From positions 1 to 64,000 of the forward strand of contig NZ_JAIZDA010000013.1 of assembly GCF_020404405.1 (NCBI RefSeq): a DNA stretch of 64,000 nucleotides. The letters are read 5' to 3'. Positions 15,991 through 24,807 of this stretch are shown piece after piece. The position numbers and the translations under genes are program-made. This DNA is from Novosphingobium sp. FKTRR1 (GTDB lineage Bacteria; Pseudomonadota; Alphaproteobacteria; Sphingomonadales; Sphingomonadaceae). The notes beneath the pieces are model-generated. The model made no database searches and was not told the origin of the DNA. It saw nothing but the letters and a program-made list of their open reading frames with translations. The number at the start of each line of letters is the position of its first letter. The first letter of the stretch is position 1.

Positions 15991-18792
15991 ATGAACACAA
16001 GCGGGCGTGGCGCCATGCGGGCCATGTTGGCCCTGGGCTCGGCCATGGCCATGCTGCCGACGGCGGCATGGGCACAACCGGCTGCCGCCGGCGGCGAAGC
16101 ACCGGAAACGATCATCGTGACCGGATCGCGCATTCCGCGGGTTCAGGAAGAAGGCCCGGCCCCGATCACGGTCATCACGTCCGACACCATTCGCGACAGC
16201 GGCTATGCCAGCGTGCCCGACATCTTGCGCGCGGTCACCCAGAACGGTGGCGAAACCCAAAGCCAGCAATCGTTCAGCGGGGCTGCCTTCACCCCCGGCG
16301 CGCAACAGGTGGACTTGCGCGGGCTTGGCCCCAACCACACGCTGGTGCTGGTCAATGGGCGCCGCATTGCCGATTTCCCGCTGCCGTTTCAGGGGCGCAG
16401 CAACTTCACCGATATCTCCAACATCCCGGTCAGCCTGATCGAGCGCGTCGAAGTGCTCTCGGGCAGCGCTTCGGCCATTTATGGTTCGGACGCGATCGCG
16501 GGCGTGATCAACTTCACGCTCAAGAAGCATGCGGATGGGCTGACGCTCGATTACCGGCACGGCGACACGCAGCATGGCGGCGGGGACTCGCACCGGTTCA
16601 CCGCTGCGGGCGGCTGGGAAAAGGGTGATTTCCACATCGTCGGCGGTCTGGAGTATCAGCTTCAACGACCGCTCTGGGCCTATCAGCGCGGCATCCAGAA
16701 CAGCCGCGCCGATAACCCGACCACCGCCCAGCCGCTCGCCGGGCGCACGTTCCTGCGCTACAATCCCGACGCGGATGAATACGTCGATCCCGGCAAGGCG
16801 ACCTGCGACCGACTGGGCTACCTCAACGGCGGCAGCACCTATTACGCCTCGCGTCCGCGCTACGGCGCCTATGACCCGGTGCTCGACGACTATGGCCCCG
16901 GCTATTTCTGTGGCAGCGATACGTCGGTCGGCTATGGCACGGTCATCTCGCGCCGCGAAGGCTTCAATGGCTACCTCTCGGCGGGGCTGGACCTGTCGGA
17001 CAAGGCCTCGCTATTCGTCGATGCACAGTTCGGCATCAGCAAGGTATCGCTGATGCGCGATGTGATGAAGTGGTACTTCCAGGACGCCACGGGCAGCAGC
17101 GACAGCACCTTCTACAACGCCTTCGACGGCACGCTCGACGATTGGTCGCGCCAGTTCACCCCCGAGGAATCGGGCGGGTTCGGCAGCGTCATGACCCACA
17201 ACCGCCAGCAGACGTTCAGCGTCACCCCCGGCATCAAGGGCACGCTCGGCAAGTGGAGCTATGAGGCCTCGTTCAACCACAGCGAGTATTCGGCGCGGGT
17301 CGATTTCCCCGAAGTGATCGCGGCCAAGGCCAACGCCCTGTACCTTGGCGCACAGCAGGGCACCGACGCGGACAGTGGCTATCCCATCTACAACGCCGAT
17401 CCAGCGCGGCTCTACACCCCGCTGACCCGTGCCGAATACGACAGCATCACCGCTTACAGCACTTATCGCCCGAAAAGCTGGAACGACGGCTTTTCGGCGA
17501 CCGTCAACACGTCCGACCTGTTCCAGCTTCCCGCCGGGCCGGTCGGTTTTGCCGCCGTCGCCGAACTGGGCAAGCAGGGCTATGCGCTCAAGCCCGATCC
17601 GCTGGCGCTGACCAACTACTACGTAGGGCTGAAAGACAGCGACGGATACGGCACGCGCACCCATTGGGCGCTGGGCGGCGAATTGCGCGTTCCGGTAGCC
17701 CGCTTCCTCGAACTGTCGGGCGCGGCGCGCTATGACCACTTCAGCTTTGCCGGCAACTCCATCGGCAAGCTTACCTACAACGCCGGGGCCGAACTGCGCC
17801 CGATGCGCTCGCTGCTGCTGCGCGCGGCCTATGGCACCGGCTTCCGCGCGCCCGACTTGCACTATGTGTTCACCGGACCGGGCAACACCCACCCATCGGC
17901 CACAGACTACTACTTGTGCCGCACCGAGGAGCCCGACACCGACATCGGCGATTGCAGCTATGCCGACAGCGGCATCGTCGCCAACCGCACCGGCAACAAG
18001 AAGCTGCAACCCGAAACCAGCAAGTCGCTCAACGCTGGCATCGTCTTTGCGCCGACGCGCCACATCGACATTTCGGTCGACTATTTCCGCGTTCAGCTCG
18101 ACAATCAGGTGGCCGACCTCAGCATCGACAAGCTGCTGCGCGATGAGGCCAGTTGCCGCATCGGGACCACCTCTGCAGGCACTGCGGTCGACCCGACCTC
18201 ACCCACCTGTCTTGACGCGATAGCGCGCATCCACCGCTATACCGGCGGCGCCTTTGCCGGGCAGGTCAGCTCGGTCGCGATCAACCCGATCAACGTGGCG
18301 CAGGAACGCACCAGCGGCGTCGACGTGGCGCTGCACGTCAACGTGCCGACCGAACGCCTGGGCACTTTCGCCCTCGCCCTGTCGCACACCCACGTGTTCG
18401 ACCACACCTATCAGCAATATCCGGGCGATCCGGTGATCAACAAGCTGGCATTCGACAGCGGTTACGACATTCCGCGCGACAAAAGCACCGCCAGCCTCAC
18501 CTGGTCGCAAGACAAGCTGAAGTGGACCATCGAAGGACGTCGTCTGGGCAAGCTGCCCAACTACAACGAGGACGCCTTCATCAAGGAAAGCTACCAGTTC
18601 AACACCACGTTCCAGATCGATTTCAACGATCACTTGCGCGGCTCGCTGTCGATCGACAACCTGTTCGATCAGGATCCGGTGCGCGACCCGACGTATGCCA
18701 GCTACCCATACTACGACATCAGCTGGTTCGACAGCGTTGGGCGCAGCTTCTATCTGCAACTGACGTGGAAGCTTGGCGGCAAGGCGCTCTGA
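15991..18792 (+). CDS. TonB-dependent outer-membrane receptor 2
   Basis: A 933-aa TonB-dependent receptor. Signal peptide ends at AAWAQ (about residue 29); ETIIVTGSRIPR is a TonB-box-like start of the plug, followed by VDLRGLGPNHTLVLVNGRRI and ERVEVLSGSASAIYGSDAIAGVINFTLK, typical of the receptor subfamily that imports peptides, vitamin-like compounds or glycans in sphingomonads. The barrel ends in LTWKLGGKAL. ATG at 15991 follows AGGGGGA with 8-nt spacing; a much longer in-frame opening upstream runs antisense to the S51 gene and is not credible. Its partner gene is the exported peptidase transcribed away from it. Confidence 0.92.
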   Translation: MNTSGRGAMRAMLALGSAMAMLPTAAWAQPAAAGGEAPETIIVTGSRIPRVQEEGPAPITVITSDTIRDSGYASVPDILRAVTQNGGETQSQQSFSGAAFTPGAQQVDLRGLGPNHTLVLVNGRRIADFPLPFQGRSNFTDISNIPVSLIERVEVLSGSASAIYGSDAIAGVINFTLKKHADGLTLDYRHGDTQHGGGDSHRFTAAGGWEKGDFHIVGGLEYQLQRPLWAYQRGIQNSRADNPTTAQPLAGRTFLRYNPDADEYVDPGKATCDRLGYLNGGSTYYASRPRYGAYDPVLDDYGPGYFCGSDTSVGYGTVISRREGFNGYLSAGLDLSDKASLFVDAQFGISKVSLMRDVMKWYFQDATGSSDSTFYNAFDGTLDDWSRQFTPEESGGFGSVMTHNRQQTFSVTPGIKGTLGKWSYEASFNHSEYSARVDFPEVIAAKANALYLGAQQGTDADSGYPIYNADPARLYTPLTRAEYDSITAYSTYRPKSWNDGFSATVNTSDLFQLPAGPVGFAAVAELGKQGYALKPDPLALTNYYVGLKDSDGYGTRTHWALGGELRVPVARFLELSGAARYDHFSFAGNSIGKLTYNAGAELRPMRSLLLRAAYGTGFRAPDLHYVFTGPGNTHPSATDYYLCRTEEPDTDIGDCSYADSGIVANRTGNKKLQPETSKSLNAGIVFAPTRHIDISVDYFRVQLDNQVADLSIDKLLRDEASCRIGTTSAGTAVDPTSPTCLDAIARIHRYTGGAFAGQVSSVAINPINVAQERTSGVDVALHVNVPTERLGTFALALSHTHVFDHTYQQYPGDPVINKLAFDSGYDIPRDKSTASLTWSQDKLKWTIEGRRLGKLPNYNEDAFIKESYQFNTTFQIDFNDHLRGSLSIDNLFDQDPVRDPTYASYPYYDISWFDSVGRSFYLQLTWKLGGKAL

Positions 18793-18800
18793 CCTGCGCG

Positions 18801-18831
18801 CTGGCCGGGGGCCCACCGGCTCACCGGCCAG
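18801..18831. other. Hairpin after TonB receptor 2
   Basis: CTGGCCGG (18801-18808) pairs with CCGGCCAG (18824-18831). There is no T-tract, so it is only a weak terminator candidate between convergent genes. Confidence 0.3.
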
Positions 18832-18909
18832 CGGATTCGTAGCGACTTGCGCGATCCCGGCGCGCCCGGCCACCGCTTGCGGGACTTCAAGGATTGCGCA
18901 AGCCGGGAT

Positions 18910-18967
18910 GGGAGCGCGATGGGGTAACCTGGCTTGTACGCACGCTTGCGCGCTGCGTCGCGCTCCC
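18910..18967. repeat. 10-bp inverted repeat, 38-nt loop
   Basis: GGGAGCGCGA (18910-18919) and TCGCGCTCCC (18958-18967) are perfectly complementary, placed just beyond the stop of the PQQ dehydrogenase (leftward). It could be the 3' end structure of that transcript. Confidence 0.4.
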
Positions 18968-18972
18968 GACTG

Positions 18973-21183
18973 TCAGTGGACGACGTTCTTCGTGCGCTGC
19001 GCTTCATAGCCCTTGCGCTGCTGGTCGATCAGGTAGGCGTGGATCGCTTTCACGTCGTACTTGGTGACCATGTCGTCCAGCGGAGCCATGCCCGCCCCCG
19101 CCAGCACGCCTTTCAGCACGATGGCGTCGAACATGCCGTGGATTTCGCGCGGCAGGCGCGACAGGTCGGGCGTGATGCCGGGGCCGAACATGTGGCAGCG
19201 CGAACAGAACTCGGTGAATTTGGCCTCGCCGTGGGCGATCAAGGCCGGGGTGGACCTGAACGCGGGCGGTGCGGGATAAGTCAGCGGATCGGGGCGCGGG
19301 TCGGGCTGCGGCACCGGCCCGCCGCCCAGCTTGAACACCACAATGCGGTTGGTGTTCTGGTTCCTATAGGCGATGTCCGACGATGGCAGCGGATAGCTGA
19401 TGCCGATCCCGCCATAGCCCACCTGCACCGCAATGTACTGCACCCCGCCGATGCGATAGGTCATCGGCGCGGCCATGATGTGCGAGCCGGTCTGGATCGC
19501 GGCCAATTGCACGCCGGTCCGGGCGTTGTAGACGCGCAAGGTGCCATCGCCGCGCCCCTGCACGACGATGTTGCCCGCGGTCGACAGCACGCCCCCGTCA
19601 TAGCCGCGATTGCCGTCGGAGGTGACCTGTTCCCACACCACCTTGCGCGCGACCGGATCCCAGGCCTTGAGCACTTCGCGCACGAGGCTGGTCTTGCCGC
19701 GTTCCTTCTGCAGTTCGGCCTTGGTCGGCAGCGGACCGAACAGGCGCGTCAGCGTGACTTCGTCATAGGTATCGTCGGGAATGATGCCGTTGGCGTTGAA
19801 GAAGCCTTCGAGATGGTCGAGCTTGCCATGATTGGCGGGCAGGTTGACCATGACATTGGGCGCATCGAGCGTGGGGATATAGACCAGCCCGGTCTTCGGG
19901 CTGAACGACATCGGGTTCCACGTGTGTGCGCCCGCCCATGAAGGATAGACGTTCTTGGGCTTGGCCGAATAATCGGCAATCTCGGTAAAGCGTGGACGGC
20001 CGGTGGCAAGGTCGATGCCCGTGGCCCAGTTGACATAGGAGAACGGATCGGCGGCCAGTAATTTGCCGGTCTTGAGGTCGAGCGTGTAGAAGAAGCCGTT
20101 CTTCGATGCCTGCATCACCACTCGGCGCGTTTCGCCGCCGACGGGCAAGTTGGCGAAAATGAACTTCTGCACCGCGTCATAGTCCCAGGCGTCGCCGGGG
20201 GTTTCCTGATAGTACCAGTTCATCCGGCCGGTGTGCGCGTTTACCGCGACGATCGAGGCGTTGAACAAGTCGTCGTGGCGCTCGGCGGCGCTTTTGGCGC
20301 GTACGTAGGGCGAGGCATTGGCGGTGCCGAACACGATCTGGTCGGTTTGCGCATCATACGACAAGCCGTCCCACACCGTGCCGCCGTTCTGATAGCGGCC
20401 ATCGTGGCCGGGCCCCCACGATTTGGCGGCCATTTCGAGTTCGGGGTGTTCGAACGGCTGGCCGGGCGCGGGCGGCACGGTGAAGAAGCGCCATTTCAAG
20501 GCGCCGGTCCTGATGTCCCAAGCCGAGATGTAGCCGCGCGTCGATCCGTCGCCCAGATCGGCACCCGAATTGCCGATCACCACGCAATCGCTGGTGAGCA
20601 GCACGGCGCCGGTCGAAGCATAAGTATAGGTCTTGTTGCGGCTGATGATCGTGTCCGCGGTCCATTTTTCCGCACCCGTCCTGGCATCGAGCGCATGGAG
20701 CCGCCCGTCCTCGCTGGCGACGAACACCACCCCGTCACGCACCGCGACACCGCGGTTGACCACGTCGCAACAGGCATTGCGCGCCGATGCCGGGTCGATA
20801 CCCGGATGGAACGACCACAGCAGTTTGCCGGTAACGGCGTCGAGCGCATAGACGATGCCCCACACGCCCGAGGTGTACATCACGCCGTCGATCACCAATG
20901 GGGTCGCTTCCTGCCCGCGCTCGGTGCCCATGTCATAGGCCCAGGCAAAGCCGAGCTGACCCGCATTGCTGTCATTGATGTCGGCAAGCGATGAAAACCA
21001 CGTTCCCGCCGGATCACCGCCGACATAGGGCCATTGTTCGCCCGCGACCGGATAAGTGGCCGCCGGAAAATCAGCCGGATTTGCAGCCGAAATCTGGGCG
21101 AACCCAGCTTGAAGCGATGACGCGGCCACGCTGAATGCACACAGCAGGCCGAGCAGGGGTTTGCGCAGATTGATCGACACCAT
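18973..21183 (-). CDS. PQQ-dependent alcohol dehydrogenase with C-terminal cytochrome c
   Basis: A 736-aa periplasmic quinohaemoprotein dehydrogenase oxidising alcohols and passing electrons through haem c. After a signal peptide (ending near QAGFAQ) comes an eight-bladed propeller with the adjacent-cysteine disulfide motif ACCDVVNRG, the TPGDAWDYDAVQ-type catalytic Asp segment, and tryptophan-docking-like repeats such as NGFFYTLDLKTGKLL. The C-terminal haem site is CSRCH around residue 640, with a downstream Met. ATG at 21183 follows GGAGAC at 10 nt; an upstream in-frame TTG is less likely. No PQQ synthesis gene or dedicated cytochrome neighbours it. The substrate cannot be told. Confidence 0.9.
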   Translation of the reverse strand: MVSINLRKPLLGLLCAFSVAASSLQAGFAQISAANPADFPAATYPVAGEQWPYVGGDPAGTWFSSLADINDSNAGQLGFAWAYDMGTERGQEATPLVIDGVMYTSGVWGIVYALDAVTGKLLWSFHPGIDPASARNACCDVVNRGVAVRDGVVFVASEDGRLHALDARTGAEKWTADTIISRNKTYTYASTGAVLLTSDCVVIGNSGADLGDGSTRGYISAWDIRTGALKWRFFTVPPAPGQPFEHPELEMAAKSWGPGHDGRYQNGGTVWDGLSYDAQTDQIVFGTANASPYVRAKSAAERHDDLFNASIVAVNAHTGRMNWYYQETPGDAWDYDAVQKFIFANLPVGGETRRVVMQASKNGFFYTLDLKTGKLLAADPFSYVNWATGIDLATGRPRFTEIADYSAKPKNVYPSWAGAHTWNPMSFSPKTGLVYIPTLDAPNVMVNLPANHGKLDHLEGFFNANGIIPDDTYDEVTLTRLFGPLPTKAELQKERGKTSLVREVLKAWDPVARKVVWEQVTSDGNRGYDGGVLSTAGNIVVQGRGDGTLRVYNARTGVQLAAIQTGSHIMAAPMTYRIGGVQYIAVQVGYGGIGISYPLPSSDIAYRNQNTNRIVVFKLGGGPVPQPDPRPDPLTYPAPPAFRSTPALIAHGEAKFTEFCSRCHMFGPGITPDLSRLPREIHGMFDAIVLKGVLAGAGMAPLDDMVTKYDVKAIHAYLIDQQRKGYEAQRTKNVVH

Positions 21184-21276
21184 GGGCCGAAGTCTCCGTC
21201 GCAACGGCTGCCTTGGCAAGCGGGTTTTAGGCGGCGTGATCGTCGCCGTTTGAGGCTGTCGCTGGCACCGGACGAA

Positions 21277-22185
21277 CTACATTTCCGCCATGGCCTGCCG
21301 GGTGAAGTCGATGAAGGCGCGCAGCGGCGGCGGAAGCTGTCGTCGGCCGGAATAATACAACATCGGGCCGGAAAACGGCGGGCTCCAATCTTGCAGGACT
21401 GGCTCGAGCGCCCCGCTGGCCAGATGCGGCGCGAGCCAATCCTCGAACAAGGCGATCACGCCAAGGCCCGCCACGGCGCTGCTGATCAGCAGATCGCAAG
21501 CCAGACCGGGCCGAACGAGCAGCCTTGTCGGCGGATCGACGCGCAGAATTTCGCCGTCCTTTTCGAACTCCCACGCTGCAGGCGCGCCGCTCGAAAAACG
21601 CAGACCCATGCAAGCATGCGCCAGCAGATCGCGCGGATGGGTGGGTCGGCCTCGCGCGGCAAGGTACGAGGGTGCGGCGGCGACAAGGATTCGCTGCGTG
21701 CGGGGCCCGATCGGTAGCGCGATCATGTCCTGCTCCAGCCGCTCTTCATAGCGAATGCCTGCATCCGCGCCCGATGCCAGAATGTCGACAAAGCTGTCCT
21801 CGACCGTCACTTCGACGCGCACATGGGGGTGGGCCAGCAGAAAGGACGGAATGATGCCGGGCAGCACCGTGCGCGCGACATTGGCCGGTACATTGAGCCG
21901 CAGCGTGCCCGCTGGCTGGTCGGTCTGCACTTGAACGCCTTCAAGCGCGGCATCGATTTCATCCAGGACGGGTGACAACCGCTCCAGCAGCCGCGCCCCG
22001 GCTTCGGTCAGCGATATGCTGCGGGTGCTGCGGTGGAGCAGTCGCACACCCAGCTTGCTCTCAAGCCTGCGCATGGCCTCGCTAAGCCCGGAAGCCGAGA
22101 CTTTGGAGATCCGGGCCGCCTCACGAAACCCGCCAGCACGCGCGACAGCGGCAAAAGCCGAGAGATCATCCAACACGATCGGCAT
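21277..22185 (-). CDS. LysR-family transcriptional regulator
   Basis: A 302-aa LysR regulator: N-terminal helix-turn-helix (LSAFAAVARAGGFREAARISKVSASGLSEAMRRLESKLGV pattern, residues 6-45) and a substrate-binding domain from about residue 90. The start at 22185 gives the usual short N-terminus; an in-frame ATG at 22221 would add 12 residues. It is divergent from the aldo/keto reductase gene 95 bp away, the normal arrangement for a LysR protein controlling its neighbour. Effector unknown. Confidence 0.88.
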   Translation of the reverse strand: MPIVLDDLSAFAAVARAGGFREAARISKVSASGLSEAMRRLESKLGVRLLHRSTRSISLTEAGARLLERLSPVLDEIDAALEGVQVQTDQPAGTLRLNVPANVARTVLPGIIPSFLLAHPHVRVEVTVEDSFVDILASGADAGIRYEERLEQDMIALPIGPRTQRILVAAAPSYLAARGRPTHPRDLLAHACMGLRFSSGAPAAWEFEKDGEILRVDPPTRLLVRPGLACDLLISSAVAGLGVIALFEDWLAPHLASGALEPVLQDWSPPFSGPMLYYSGRRQLPPPLRAFIDFTRQAMAEM

Positions 22186-22279
22186 TGTGCGATAATCCGT
22201 ACAACCTGTCTGGAATGTCATGCCTTATCGATCATTCGCGCCAAGTCTATATACCGCTTGCAGCCTGAGGAGATTTGCC

Positions 22280-23155
22280 ATGACCGTTTCAGCCAAAGCC
22301 GGGACTTTTCAACTGGGCGACCGCATCGTCAACCGCATGGGGTATGGCGCGATGCAACTGGCCGGTCCCGGCGTGTTCGGGCCACCGCGTGACCGCAACG
22401 AGGCAGTGGCAGTCGTGCGCGCCGCCGTCGAAGCTGGCGTCAACCACATCGATACCAGCGATTTCTATGGCCCGCACATCACCAACCAGATCCTGAAGGA
22501 GGCACTGCATCCCTATGGCGATGATCTGGTGATCGTGACCAAGGTCGGGGCTGTGCGTGGCGAGGACGCCTCGTGGCTCCCCGCGCAAAGCCCTGCCGAA
22601 CTCATCCAGGCGGTGCACGACAACTTGCGCAATCTCGGGCTCGACCGGCTGGATGTCGTCAACTTGCGCCTGATGGGGGATATCTTCGCGCCCAGCGAAG
22701 GGTCGCTCGACGAACAATTCTCGACACTCGCCCGCTTGCAACGCGAAGGGCTGATCGCGCATCTGGGGCTCAGCAATGCGACGCCTGCGCAAGTGGCACA
22801 GGCGCAAGCCATCGCCCCCGTCGTCTGCGTCCAGAACCACTACAATCTGGTGCACCGGAGCGATGACGGGCTGATCGACGCCTTGGCCGCAAAAGGCATC
22901 GCCTATGTCCCGTTCTTCCCCCTGGGCGGGTTCAGCCCGATCCAGTCGGATGCCCTGTCTGCAATCGCGGCCGAAGTCGGCGCCAGCGCGATGCAGGTGG
23001 CATTGGCCTGGCTGCTGGCCCGTTCGCCCAACCTGTTGCTCATCCCGGGCACGTCCGGCAGGGGCCATCTTCGCGACAATCTGGCGGCGGCAGAATTGCA
23101 CCTGCCAGCCACGATTCTGGCGCAACTGGATGGTATCGGCAAGCCAAGGCCTTGA
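22280..23155 (+). CDS. Aldo/keto reductase (YdbC-like)
   Basis: A 291-aa NADPH-dependent oxidoreductase of the aldo/keto reductase fold. The tetrad Asp and Tyr are in HIDTSDFYGPH and the Lys in VIVTKVG. The usual catalytic His position reads DVVNLRLMGD, with Arg, as in the YdbC subgroup. ATG at 22280 is preceded by GAGGAGA. Divergent from the LysR gene, which is its likely regulator. Substrate unknown; carbonyl detoxification is common for this group. Confidence 0.88.
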   Translation: MTVSAKAGTFQLGDRIVNRMGYGAMQLAGPGVFGPPRDRNEAVAVVRAAVEAGVNHIDTSDFYGPHITNQILKEALHPYGDDLVIVTKVGAVRGEDASWLPAQSPAELIQAVHDNLRNLGLDRLDVVNLRLMGDIFAPSEGSLDEQFSTLARLQREGLIAHLGLSNATPAQVAQAQAIAPVVCVQNHYNLVHRSDDGLIDALAAKGIAYVPFFPLGGFSPIQSDALSAIAAEVGASAMQVALAWLLARSPNLLLIPGTSGRGHLRDNLAAAELHLPATILAQLDGIGKPRP

Positions 23156-23217
23156 TCGACAGCCCCGCATTTGCGGCAACCACCCGGCAAGCCACACCAT
23201 CCAAGCTGTTGAAAAGG

Positions 23218-23293
23218 TGGTGAGTCCAGCTGGGTTCGAACCAGCGACCTACTGATTAAAAGTCAGTTGCTCTACCGACTGAGCTATGGACCC
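23218..23293 (-). tRNA. tRNA-Lys (anticodon UUU)
   Basis: Read on the minus strand it folds as a standard 76-nt tRNA: acceptor GGGTCCA pairing with TGGACTC, D-loop AGCTCAGTCGGTAGAGC, anticodon stem ACTGA/TCAGT with loop CTTTTAA (anticodon TTT), T-loop GGTTCGAACCC, discriminator A and a genome-encoded CCA (23218-23220). Confidence 0.97.
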
Positions 23294-23332
23294 GCCTGAG
23301 ACCGGGGGCCTTGTGGCACCGGGGCGTGGCGG

Positions 23333-23866
23333 TCACCTAGGGGCGGCGCGGCGGCGGGTCAAGCGGGTGACGAGGTGTTTCACCCAAAGGTGTGTCACCG
23401 GGTCGCGCCAATCGCGCGCAATTTTGGTCGCCGGAACCAGCACGAAGGCGCGCTCGCGAAACGCCGCGTGTGGCACCGTCAGCCGTGAATCGAGCCAGCG
23501 CCCGCCCGACCACAGCACGATGTCGAGGTCGAGTGTGCGCGCCCGCCAGCGCTGGCCGCGCCGGACACGACCGAAATCATGCTCGATCCGCTGCAGCAGC
23601 GCCAGCAGATCGGGGGGCGCCAATGGCGTGGCGACAAGCGCCGCCCCATTGGCATAGCGCCGCCGCGACGGACCAACCGGCGCGCTGGCGATCAGCGGCG
23701 ATGCCGCTTCCAGCACCAGCCCGGCATCCACCAGCGCGCGCAATGCGGCGCGCAAGACCGCAGGCGGGGGTCCATGGCGATGGTGCCCGACATTGGAGCC
23801 GAGCGCGACGACATAGCGCTGATGCGCGGCGCCACCCGAAGGCTGCGCCGCGCCCGTTGCGATCAC
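23333..23866 (-). CDS. folK: HPPK, dihydropteridine pyrophosphokinase
   Basis: A 177-aa 2-amino-4-hydroxy-6-hydroxymethyldihydropteridine diphosphokinase of folate synthesis, moving pyrophosphate from ATP to the pterin. It has YVVALGSNVG near the N-terminus, SAPVGPSRRRYANGAALVAT, and RTLDLDIVLWSG containing the metal-binding Asp pair, then VPHAAFRERAFVLVP. The GTG start at 23866 overlaps the upstream TGA (GTGA) and has GAGGA upstream. It is co-transcribed with the amidase at 23863. Confidence 0.92.
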   Translation of the reverse strand: MIATGAAQPSGGAAHQRYVVALGSNVGHHRHGPPPAVLRAALRALVDAGLVLEAASPLIASAPVGPSRRRYANGAALVATPLAPPDLLALLQRIEHDFGRVRRGQRWRARTLDLDIVLWSGGRWLDSRLTVPHAAFRERAFVLVPATKIARDWRDPVTHLWVKHLVTRLTRRRAAPR

Positions 23867-24717
23867 TTGTCCTCGACCAGCCGGGTATAGAGTTGCGGCC
23901 TGCGGTCGCGGAAAAAGCCCATGCCCGCCCGGTTGATTCGCGCTGTTGCCAGATCGAGCGTGGCAACCAGCACGCCGGTTTCCTCGGCGCCGTACTCGGC
24001 CTGGAAATCGCCCCATTCATTGGTGATGAAGCTGTGACCATAGAAGCTTTGGCCGTTCGCCTCGATGCCGATGCGGTTGGCCGCGACCACCGGCATGCAG
24101 TTGGATACCGCGTGGCCCTGCATGGCGCGGCGCCACATGCGGCTGGTGTCAAGCTCGGCGTCCTGCGGCTCGGTGCCGATCGCGGTCGGGTAGAACAGCA
24201 CTTGCGCGCCCATCAGCGCCATCGCCCGCGCGCATTCGGGATACCACTGGTCCCAGCAAATGCCCACGCCGATGCGCGCGCCGAACACGTCCCACACCTT
24301 GAACCCGGTGTTGCCGGGGCGGAAATAGAACTTTTCCTCATACCCCGGCCCGTCGGGAATGTGGCTCTTGCGATAGATGCCCTGCACCTCGCCGTCGGGG
24401 TCGACCATCGCGATGGTGTTGTAGAAGTGATGCCCGTCGCGTTCGAAGAAGCTGACCGGAATGGCGATCTTAAGGCCGCGCGCCAGTTTGCGCATTGCGG
24501 CCACCGCCGGATCCTGATCGAGCGGATGCGCCAGCGCGAACAGTTCCTGATCTTCCTGCTGGCAGAAATAGGCCCCCGAGAACAGTTCGGGCGGCAGCAC
24601 CACTTGCGCACCCTTCGCAGCGGCCTGTTCGACCAGCGTGGTCACCGCTGCAATGTTGGTGGCGGCATCGGGCGCATTGAGCGCCAGTTGCAGAGCGGCG
24701 ACGGTGAGTTCGGTCAT
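23863..24717 (-). CDS. aguB: N-carbamoylputrescine amidase-like nitrilase
   Basis: A 284-aa carbon-nitrogen hydrolase. The catalytic triad is visible as E44 (LPPELFSG), K117 (YRKSHIPDG) and C154 (GICWDQWYPE). The GYEEKFYFRPG and MWRRAMQGHAVSN segments are typical of N-carbamoylputrescine amidases, which turn N-carbamoylputrescine into putrescine, CO2 and ammonia. ATG at 24717 begins the fold directly (MTELTVAALQ). No agmatine deiminase is seen next to it, so the polyamine role rests on family similarity. Confidence 0.85.
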   Translation of the reverse strand: MTELTVAALQLALNAPDAATNIAAVTTLVEQAAAKGAQVVLPPELFSGAYFCQQEDQELFALAHPLDQDPAVAAMRKLARGLKIAIPVSFFERDGHHFYNTIAMVDPDGEVQGIYRKSHIPDGPGYEEKFYFRPGNTGFKVWDVFGARIGVGICWDQWYPECARAMALMGAQVLFYPTAIGTEPQDAELDTSRMWRRAMQGHAVSNCMPVVAANRIGIEANGQSFYGHSFITNEWGDFQAEYGAEETGVLVATLDLATARINRAGMGFFRDRRPQLYTRLVEDK

Positions 24718-24733
24718 GCCATGCGACGTAGTC

Positions 24734-24765
24734 TGCGGGGCGGCGAAATTCAACGCCGCCCCGCA
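24734..24765. terminator. 12-bp perfect hairpin, terminator-like
   Basis: TGCGGGGCGGCG (24734-24745) and CGCCGCCCCGCA (24754-24765) around an AAATTCAA loop lie between the methyltransferase-like gene and the amidase, both leftward. No T-run follows, so termination is only probable. Confidence 0.4.
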
Positions 24766-24807
24766 TCCTTTCAAGGTCCGGTCAATGTCCGGCCGGACGG
24801 CCTGCGA

